Below, one piece after another: positions 47,823 to 54,229 of a DNA stretch of 64,000 nucleotides. Origin of the DNA: Salinivirgaceae bacterium (lineage in GTDB: Bacteria; Bacteroidota; Bacteroidia; Bacteroidales; SZUA-534); contig JAKSOL010000004.1 in NCBI GenBank assembly GCA_024405635.1, positions 1 to 64,000 of the forward strand. The letters are read 5' to 3'. The position numbers and the translations under genes were made by a program. Under the pieces are notes generated by a model. The model had not been told where the DNA came from and made no database searches. It saw nothing but the letters and a program-made list of their open reading frames with translations. Within the stretch, counting starts at the first letter, position 1. Each line of letters begins with the position of its first letter.

Positions 47823-48686
47823 TCATTTAGGTTTTATAAAGACCATGAGGTAAGAGCTGTGTGGGATGCCATAACTGACAGATGGTTTTTCTCTGTCCTT
47901 GATGTGCTTGGTGCTATCAATGAGCAGGATGATTATACCAAGACAAGAAACTATTGGAAATATCTCAAAACCAAGTTGAAGAAGGAGCAGAATGAAGTGG
48001 TTAGTGCCACTAACCAGTTGAAACTTCTTGCTCCAGATGGTAAGAAAAGACTTACTGACACCCTTGATATGAAGGGCATTGAAGAACTTGCCAAGAACAT
48101 CCCCAATAGCAAGGCAATGGAGTTTCTTGACTGGCTTACATATAGTGAGAATACACTTGATGGCAAGAGTAAGCAAAAGGCTTATGAACTCTGGGAAAGT
48201 GGAATATTGGAAACCATTGAAGTTGGAACTGTCAAGGGGCTTCAGCAGATACACGCCTACATCTTTGCAGGCTTGTACGACTTTGCTGGTCAGGTTAGAA
48301 CAAAGACAATTTCTAAGGGTGGTTTTACCTTCTGCTTGGCACAATACCTGCCACAGCAATTAGGCATTATTGAAAAGATGCCAGAAGCAAGCATAGATGA
48401 CATCTTCGATAAGTATGTAGAGATGAATGTGGCCCACCCCTTCATGGAGGGTAATGGCAGAAGCACCAGAATATGGCTTGACCTCATGTTGAAAGCAAGA
48501 GCAGACAAATGTGTTGACTGGAGTCAGATAAACAAGAACGACTATCTGCAAGCCATGACACAGAGTGTTGCAGATGCTACTTTCATCAAGCAGTTGCTTG
48601 CCAATGCTCTCACTGACAACATCAATGACAGAGAACTCTTCATGAAGGGCATTGATTACTCTTATTATTATGAACAGGAGGATTAA
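47811..48686 (+). CDS. Fic-domain protein with BRO-N-like N-terminus
   Basis: In this 291-residue protein the N-terminal about 100 residues (VRAVWDAITDRWFFSVLDVLGAI is the core) resemble the BRO-N / antirepressor fold found in phage regulators and in other restriction-linked proteins. The C-terminal half is a Fic domain with HPFMEGNGRSTR beginning at H209, a full match to HxFx(D/E)GNxRxxR, so nucleotidyl transfer is expected. It lies 3 bases after the first fic and 3 before hsdS and is almost free of CpG like hsdM, which suggests it is the older Fic member of the operon. A purine-rich AGGAGG precedes its start. Confidence 0.87.
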   Translation: MSRISFRFYKDHEVRAVWDAITDRWFFSVLDVLGAINEQDDYTKTRNYWKYLKTKLKKEQNEVVSATNQLKLLAPDGKKRLTDTLDMKGIEELAKNIPNSKAMEFLDWLTYSENTLDGKSKQKAYELWESGILETIEVGTVKGLQQIHAYIFAGLYDFAGQVRTKTISKGGFTFCLAQYLPQQLGIIEKMPEASIDDIFDKYVEMNVAHPFMEGNGRSTRIWLDLMLKARADKCVDWSQINKNDYLQAMTQSVADATFIKQLLANALTDNINDRELFMKGIDYSYYYEQED

Positions 48687-48701
48687 GGTATGAGCAAGAT
48701 T
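48672..48701 (+). repeat. Gene-junction direct repeat, copy 2 (fic2/hsdS)
   Basis: This is the partner of the repeat at 47793-47822. It again spans a C-terminal EQED, the stop codon, AGGAGG and a start reading MSKI. The pair flanks the second fic gene. Confidence 0.85.
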
Positions 48702-49796
48702 GGAGAACTGATACAACAATATTGTCCAGAAGGGGTGGAGTATGTTAAGTTAGGAGATGTATGTAAAACAAAAACACCTCCTGCAAAACTCAAAACTGCA
48801 GACTACAAAGACCAAGGATTATATCAAATTATTGACCAAGGACAAAGTCAATATGCTGGATATACTGATGATGAAAGATATTTATTACCAGATGCAGAAT
48901 ATGTCCTTTATGGAGACCATACATGCATTGTAAAATACCATAAAGGATGTTTTGCACAAGGTGCAGATGGACTAAAAATACTTGTCCCAATAGGGCAGAA
49001 TATCAAATATGTCTTTTATGCATTGTCAGCATACAACTTAACAAGCACAGAATACAAAAGGCATTGGACACAGGCAAAGGAGATAGAAATCCCCCTTCCT
49101 CCTCTCCCAGTTCAAAAGGAGATAGTAAGGATATTAGATACATTTACAGAGCTGCAAGCGGAGCTGCAAGCGGAGCTGCAAGCAAGACAACTACAATTTG
49201 AATACTATCAAGATTTTCTTCTAAACAAATCACAATTCTCCAATCATCTTTCTATTAGAAATCTGTGTATTGTCAAAAAGGGAAAAACACCTATACAAAA
49301 AGCAAAAGAAGGAAAATATCCTTTGGTTGTTACTGCTATGGAAAGAAGGTCTAATGATGAGTATCAGTTTGATGCAAATGCTGTATGCATTCCTTTAATT
49401 TCTTCAAGAGGACATGGAGTAGCATCACTAAATCATGTATATTATCAAGAAGGGAAGTTTGCCTTGGGTAACATATTATGTGCAGTAATTCCAATGGATG
49501 AAAGTATACTTAAAGCAAAGTTTTTATACTATTACTTGGAGTATGCAAAAGATTACACTCTTGTGCCACTAATGAAAGGAGGGGCAAATGTTTCTATGCA
49601 TTGTTCAGATATAGAAAAAGTAAAGATACCAGTTCCATCCATAGAACAACAAGAGAAAATCATCTCCATTCTTGATAAGTTTGATGGACTTGTCAATGAC
49701 ATATCCCAAGGTCTGCCAGCAGAAATTGAGGCAAGAAAACAGCAGTATGAATACTATAGAGATAAACTCTTAACCTTCAAAAGAAAAGCAGAATAA
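48690..49796 (+). CDS. hsdS: Type I restriction specificity subunit HsdS
   Basis: The 368-residue protein has two target-recognition domains (about residues 15-150 and 190-320) separated by a central helical spacer and closed by a second helix region (EIEARKQQYEYYRDKLLTF). Each domain reads one half of a split DNA site for both HsdM and HsdR. The central spacer contains three tetrapeptide units (ELQA), encoded by 12-bp repeats at 49149-49184. In the EcoR124 family the number of such units changes the length of the unread gap in the recognition site. The target sequence cannot be predicted here. Confidence 0.93.
   Translation: MSKIGELIQQYCPEGVEYVKLGDVCKTKTPPAKLKTADYKDQGLYQIIDQGQSQYAGYTDDERYLLPDAEYVLYGDHTCIVKYHKGCFAQGADGLKILVPIGQNIKYVFYALSAYNLTSTEYKRHWTQAKEIEIPLPPLPVQKEIVRILDTFTELQAELQAELQARQLQFEYYQDFLLNKSQFSNHLSIRNLCIVKKGKTPIQKAKEGKYPLVVTAMERRSNDEYQFDANAVCIPLISSRGHGVASLNHVYYQEGKFALGNILCAVIPMDESILKAKFLYYYLEYAKDYTLVPLMKGGANVSMHCSDIEKVKIPVPSIEQQEKIISILDKFDGLVNDISQGLPAEIEARKQQYEYYRDKLLTFKRKAE
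49149..49184 (+). repeat. Three 12-bp tandem repeats in the HsdS spacer
   Basis: Units GAGCTGCAAGCG, GAGCTGCAAGCG and GAGCTGCAAGCA encode ELQA-ELQA-ELQA between the two recognition domains. The position and the 4-residue unit are equivalent to the TAEL repeats of EcoR124I/II. Confidence 0.92.
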
Positions 49797-49802
49797 CCGC
49801 AC

Positions 49803-50903
49803 ATGGGTGATAATAAACCGAAATACATTGAAGGCGTGGGTTGGCGGTATGAGACGGTGCATAGCCAGAAACGACGCATGAAATCCCATCACTATAATGA
49901 GGTGGGCACATATCTCGTCACCGTCGTAGTGGAGGGGCGTAAGCCTGTCTTCGGGCATATCGCCGGCAACATTAAGGCATCACCTACTGCACCCGATTAT
50001 CCAGTCACTGTATTATCGCCGCTAGGCGAGAATCTGCTCCACGAGCAGCTTCCGAAGATACACGCTGTTTACCCGATGGTGGACGTGTGGCGCCTGTGTG
50101 TCATGCCCGACCATCTGCATATCATCATCCGCATCAACGCCACCTTGCCACCGAAGAAACACCTGGGCACCATCATAGGCGCTTTCAAGGGCGGCATAAG
50201 TCGAGCATGGGGAGGCGGCACTCTCTTCGAAGATAACTACAACGATCGCATCCTTATGCGCGATGGGCAGTTGGAGAACTGGAAGGCATACCTCGACGCT
50301 AATCCTTATCGCTGGCTCGTCAGGCATTCACGCCCAGAGCTGATGCAGAGAGCGCTGTGCCTCGTCATCAACGGTGTCAGGTATGGAGCCTTCGGTAATT
50401 TCATGCTGCTCAGGCACCCCGAGAAGGTGCAGGTCTTCTTTCACCGGAAGATGGTGGATGACAGGCTGACGCCTGACATACAGGGACCGCAAGCCACGAC
50501 GAGCATACAGGGGCAAGCCACGATGAGCGTATGGAGGCAGAAGATACCCACCGAGCAGACGCTTTTTTGGCAGAAGGAACACGCGAGGTTGATAGAGATG
50601 GCGGAGCAAGGCGATGTGATGGTGACACCAGGCATCAGTGAATGCGAGAAGCGAATAAAGAACGAGTGCCTCCAGCAGCACCATAGGATCATACACCTAC
50701 AGGCGGAGCCTATCGGCAGTTATTGGAAGCCAGAGCGCAGCCGTTTTGAGGCTTGCACAGCCGGTAGCCTCCTCATACTTGCTCCATGGGCGGAGGATCT
50801 GGAGGGAGACACCGACTATGACCGCTTTCATAATCTTAACACCCTCGCTGCGAGCATCTGCCAGCTGAATGTGCAGGCTGCTATGCAGATAACAACAGGC
50901 TGA
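49803..50903 (+). CDS. IS200-like (REP-associated, RAYT-type) transposase with extra C-terminal domain
   Basis: In this 366-residue protein the N-terminal half is a Y1 transposase domain of the REP-associated type: HUH motif HLH at 104-106 in VMPDHLHIII and a tyrosine-bearing helix after NDRILMRDGQLENWK (KAYLDANPYRW). The C-terminal part (about residues 250-366, VTPGISECEKRIKNECLQQ and SRFEACTAGSLLILAPW) looks like a Rossmann/DprA-like domain and is not usual for small RAYTs. The linker between them is encoded by palindromic repeat sequence also found at the stop codon. The gene is CpG-rich and sits between hsdS and hsdR, so it looks like a later entrant. RAYTs are usually single-copy, host-tamed enzymes that move REP elements. 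Confidence 0.82.
   Translation: MGDNKPKYIEGVGWRYETVHSQKRRMKSHHYNEVGTYLVTVVVEGRKPVFGHIAGNIKASPTAPDYPVTVLSPLGENLLHEQLPKIHAVYPMVDVWRLCVMPDHLHIIIRINATLPPKKHLGTIIGAFKGGISRAWGGGTLFEDNYNDRILMRDGQLENWKAYLDANPYRWLVRHSRPELMQRALCLVINGVRYGAFGNFMLLRHPEKVQVFFHRKMVDDRLTPDIQGPQATTSIQGQATMSVWRQKIPTEQTLFWQKEHARLIEMAEQGDVMVTPGISECEKRIKNECLQQHHRIIHLQAEPIGSYWKPERSRFEACTAGSLLILAPWAEDLEGDTDYDRFHNLNTLAASICQLNVQAAMQITTG
50461..50500 (+). repeat. REP-like repeat inside the transposase gene
   Basis: This 40-base segment with the hairpin CAGGC-TGAC-GCCTG matches 50895-50934 at 35 of 40 positions. A second partial unit follows (ACAGGGGCAAGCCACGA). It is translated in frame as the interdomain linker (DRLTPDIQGPQATTS). 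Confidence 0.85.
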
Positions 50904-50956
50904 CGCCTGCCGCACAGGGACCGCAAACCACGGCACAGGGGCTGCAAACCGCCCCT
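50895..50956 (+). repeat. REP-like repeat and hairpins at the transposase stop codon
   Basis: The second copy of the 40-base repeat (50895-50934) has the stop codon TGA as the loop of the CAGGC/GCCTG hairpin. It is followed by another hairpin, AGGGGC / GCCCCT at 50937-50956. The two hairpins fill most of the gap before hsdR and may act as REP elements or lower read-through into hsdR. Confidence 0.8.
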
Positions 50957-51011
50957 ATGTCAATGGCGTTAGCTTTTGATGATACCAACAAGAACAACAA
51001 AACAACAAACT

Positions 51012-54000
51012 ATGGCACAATACAATATCATAGCAGAGCAAGAAGAATATACTGTAGTCAGTGAGTATGAAGCAGAGTATGGCAGACCAGACAAGTATCA
51101 GTCAGAGGCTATGCTTGAAAAGGACTTCATCAAGGCACTCACAGAACAAGGCTATGAATACCTTCCTATTCATGAGGAAAAAGACCTTGTGGATAACCTC
51201 AGAGTTCAGCTGCAGAAACTGAACAACTACACATTTACTGATGGTGAATGGGAAAGATTTTTCAGAGAGAACCTTGCCAATAAGAATGATGATATTGTAG
51301 CCAAGACCACCAAGATACAAGAGGATTATATCCAAGTCCTAAAATGTGATAGTGGTGAAAGCAAGAACATCTACCTCATAGACAAGAAGAACATCCACAA
51401 CAATTACCTGCAAGTCATCAACCAATATGAAGAAGGTGGTGGTGTCCATGACACAAGATATGATGTCAGCATATTGGTGAATGGTCTGCCATTGGTTCAT
51501 GTGGAACTGAAAAGAAGGGGTGTTCAACTAAAAGAGGCTTTCAACCAGATAAACAGATATCAAAGAGATAGTTTCTGGGCTGGCTGTGGATTGTATGAGT
51601 ATGTGCAGATTTTCATTATCAGCAATGGCACAAACACCAAGTATTACAGCAATACCACCAGAGCCAACCACTTGAAGGAGCAACAGCAAGGTTCGGCAAA
51701 GCTCACCAACCGGAAGAAGACGAGCAACTCATTTGAGTTTTCATCATTCTGGACTGACAGCAACAACAAGGCTATCCTTGACCTCATAGACTTTACCAAG
51801 ACCTTCCTCTGCAAGCATACACTGCTGAATGTGCTGACCAAGTATTGTGTCTTTACAACAGAGAGGATGCTGATGGTGATGAGGCCTTATCAGATAGCAG
51901 CCACAGAAAGAATTATACAGAGGATAAACATAGCCAACAACTATAAGCAGTGGGGTAAGATTGAAGGTGGTGGCTACATTTGGCACACCACTGGCTCTGG
52001 TAAGACATTGACCTCATTCAAGACTGCTCAACTGGCATCAAGACTGGACTACATAGACAAGGTGCTGTTTGTGGTAGATAGAAAAGACCTGGACTACCAG
52101 ACTATGAAGGAGTATAACAGATTTGAGGAAGGTGCTGCTGACAGCAATTCTTCAACATCTGTATTACAGAGGCAGTTGGAGAACAAGGACAAGAATGGGG
52201 CTTACCACAACTATAAGATTATTATTACCACCATACAGAAACTCTCCATCTTTGTGCAGAAGAACAAGGGGCATGAGATTTTCCAGAAAAGGGTTGTCAT
52301 TATCTTTGATGAATGTCATAGAAGCAACTTTGGCGAAATGCATACAGCCATCACCAAGAACTTCAAGAAGTATCATCTGTTTGGTTTTACTGGCACACCT
52401 ATCTTTGCACAGAATGCTCCTTCGACAGGCTCAGGAACCGCCATGAAGACAACACAGCAAGCCTTTGGTGACAAACTGCATACTTACACCATTGTTGATG
52501 CCATAAATGATGAGAATGTCCTTCCATTCAGAATAGACTATGTGAACACATTGAAGCAGAAGGAGGACATCAAGGATAAGCAGATTTCAGCCATTGACAG
52601 AGAAAGGATTATGTCTGCTCCAGAGAGGGTTGAAGAAGTGGTGAAGTATATTCTTGAACACTTTGACCAGAAGACAAAGAGAAGTTCCTACTACTCATTC
52701 AGAACAACACAGAACATTGGTGAAGTGGCAAGTGCTGGTAAGGGCAAGGAAATTAAGGAAAAGAAACTGGCACAGAAGTTGGCTGGTTTCAATGCTATGT
52801 TTGCTGTGGCATCCATCCCAATGGCAAAGGCTTACTACAATGAGTTCAAGAAACAACAAGCCTCACTGCCAGAAGCCCAGAGATTGAAGGTAGCCACTAT
52901 CTATTCCTATGGAGCAAATGAAGAAGAAGTTGATGGTATTTTGGCAGAAGAAAATCCAGAGAGCACAACAAGCCTTGACCAGCAGTCAAGAGATTTCCTT
53001 GAAGGTGCTATCAAGGATTACAACCAGATGTTCAATACCAACTATGACACCAGCAATGACAAGTTCCAGAACTACTACAAGGATTTGTCATTGAGAATGA
53101 AGAACAGACAGGTTGATTTGCTGATTGTGGTGAATATGTTCCTTACTGGCTTTGATGCTACTACACTGAACACTCTGTTTGTAGATAAGAACCTCAAACA
53201 GCATGGATTGATACAAGGTTATAGCAGAACCAACAGAATATTGAACTCCATAAAGACCTTTGGCAATATAGTCTGTTTCCGCAACCTTCAACAAGAAACC
53301 GACGATGCTATCGCTCTCTTTGGCGACAAAGACGCAAGCAGTATAGTCCTTTTAAAAGACTTTAAATCCTACTACAACGGATACGACACCGCGAAGGGCA
53401 AGCACTGCTATGGATATGTCGAATTAGTGGAGCAGCTGAAGCAGGAGTTCCCTGACGGCAGACCCACTATGGGTGAGCAAGAAGAAAGAAGGTTCATCAG
53501 TCTGTTTGGTAGTCTGTTGAAATCTATAAATGTGCTTCAAGCCTTTGACCAGTTTGAAGGAAAGGAACTGCTCACTGATGGTCAGATGCAGGACTATCAG
53601 AGCCATTACCTTGATTTGAGGGATAAGTGGAGAAAGAGAACTCATGCAGACAAGGAGGTTGTGAATGATGACCTTATCTTTGAAACAGAACTCATAAGAC
53701 AAGTAGAAATCAACATTGACTACATCCTCATGTTGGTGAAGCAGTATCATGACAGCAACTGCAAGAACAAGGAACTGCTGGTGAACATCAGCAAGGCAAT
53801 AGGTGCAAGTATGAACCTCAGAAGTAAGAAGGAACTTATTGAAAGTTTTATTGCAACAATCAACAGTGGCGTGGATGTGAATGGAGCGTGGGAGGAATAT
53901 GTGAAGCTTAAAAAGCAAGAGGAACTAAACACCATAATACAAGAAGAGAAGTTGAAGGCGACCGAGACCAAGAAGTTTGTTGAGAACGCCTTCCGCGACG

Positions 54001-54143
54001 GACAACTGCGAACCACAGGAACCGACATAGACAAGATACTGCCTGCAATGTCTCGCTTTGGTGGAGGCGGAGACAGGAGTCAGAAGAAGACGTCTGTTAT
54101 TCAAAGATTGAAGGATTTCTTTGAGAAATACTTTGGACTGTAA
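51012..54143 (+). CDS. hsdR: Type I restriction endonuclease/translocase HsdR (IC-like)
   Basis: The 1043-residue restriction subunit has an N-terminal PD-(D/E)xK nuclease with D..VELKRR (E165, K167), then an SF2 motor: Walker A TGSGKT near 327-332, DECH at 433-436, TGTPIF, and motif VI near QGYSRTNR. It pulls DNA past the HsdM-HsdS complex and cuts unmodified targets. The size matches EcoR124I HsdR. ATG 51012 is chosen; the upstream ATG 50979 lies next to the repeat region. Most of the gene lacks CpG, but short patches (near 51690, 53281-53460 and 53958-54090) are CpG-rich. A repeat-like insert encodes APSTGSGTA near residue 470. Confidence 0.95.
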   Translation: MAQYNIIAEQEEYTVVSEYEAEYGRPDKYQSEAMLEKDFIKALTEQGYEYLPIHEEKDLVDNLRVQLQKLNNYTFTDGEWERFFRENLANKNDDIVAKTTKIQEDYIQVLKCDSGESKNIYLIDKKNIHNNYLQVINQYEEGGGVHDTRYDVSILVNGLPLVHVELKRRGVQLKEAFNQINRYQRDSFWAGCGLYEYVQIFIISNGTNTKYYSNTTRANHLKEQQQGSAKLTNRKKTSNSFEFSSFWTDSNNKAILDLIDFTKTFLCKHTLLNVLTKYCVFTTERMLMVMRPYQIAATERIIQRINIANNYKQWGKIEGGGYIWHTTGSGKTLTSFKTAQLASRLDYIDKVLFVVDRKDLDYQTMKEYNRFEEGAADSNSSTSVLQRQLENKDKNGAYHNYKIIITTIQKLSIFVQKNKGHEIFQKRVVIIFDECHRSNFGEMHTAITKNFKKYHLFGFTGTPIFAQNAPSTGSGTAMKTTQQAFGDKLHTYTIVDAINDENVLPFRIDYVNTLKQKEDIKDKQISAIDRERIMSAPERVEEVVKYILEHFDQKTKRSSYYSFRTTQNIGEVASAGKGKEIKEKKLAQKLAGFNAMFAVASIPMAKAYYNEFKKQQASLPEAQRLKVATIYSYGANEEEVDGILAEENPESTTSLDQQSRDFLEGAIKDYNQMFNTNYDTSNDKFQNYYKDLSLRMKNRQVDLLIVVNMFLTGFDATTLNTLFVDKNLKQHGLIQGYSRTNRILNSIKTFGNIVCFRNLQQETDDAIALFGDKDASSIVLLKDFKSYYNGYDTAKGKHCYGYVELVEQLKQEFPDGRPTMGEQEERRFISLFGSLLKSINVLQAFDQFEGKELLTDGQMQDYQSHYLDLRDKWRKRTHADKEVVNDDLIFETELIRQVEINIDYILMLVKQYHDSNCKNKELLVNISKAIGASMNLRSKKELIESFIATINSGVDVNGAWEEYVKLKKQEELNTIIQEEKLKATETKKFVENAFRDGQLRTTGTDIDKILPAMSRFGGGGDRSQKKTSVIQRLKDFFEKYFGL
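52414..52437 (+). repeat. Repeat-like insert within hsdR
   Basis: The core CCTTCGACAGGCTCAGG resembles a short GC-rich repeat that I recall as common in intergenic regions of Bacteroidetes and other bacteria. Here it is read in frame in the motor domain between FAQN and KTT. The assignment to that repeat family is from memory. Confidence 0.5.
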
Positions 54144-54229
54144 CCGCAATTTACAAAAGCCGGTAGCAAAATAGCTATCAATGAGGTTATTGAAGCTTGC
54201 TTGTGATTGATAAGCAGCCCGATTTTAGC

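Larger units (their letters stand above)
44863..54143 (+). other. Accessory defence island: type I restriction operon with two fic genes and an IS200-type transposase
   Basis: Six genes on the plus strand between tRNA-Asn and tamB: hsdM, fic, fic, hsdS, transposase, hsdR. The spacings are 6, 3, 3, 6 and 108 bases. Arg is mostly AGA/AGG, whereas the flanking genes use CGC/CGT, and several genes are almost free of CpG, so the block was probably acquired. No integrase is present. Between the tRNA terminator and hsdM (44863-45125) there is only AT-rich sequence with the hsdM promoter. Confidence 0.8.

Noticed and set aside
49770..50936. Several minus-strand frames across the transposase region
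   Set aside because: They are shadow frames in a CpG-rich gene. The plus-strand protein has a complete HUH motif.
54144..54229. Terminator between hsdR and tamB
   Set aside because: Only weak, interrupted pairing (GCTATCAA with TTGATAAGC) and no T run, so it does not meet the standard of the other terminators.
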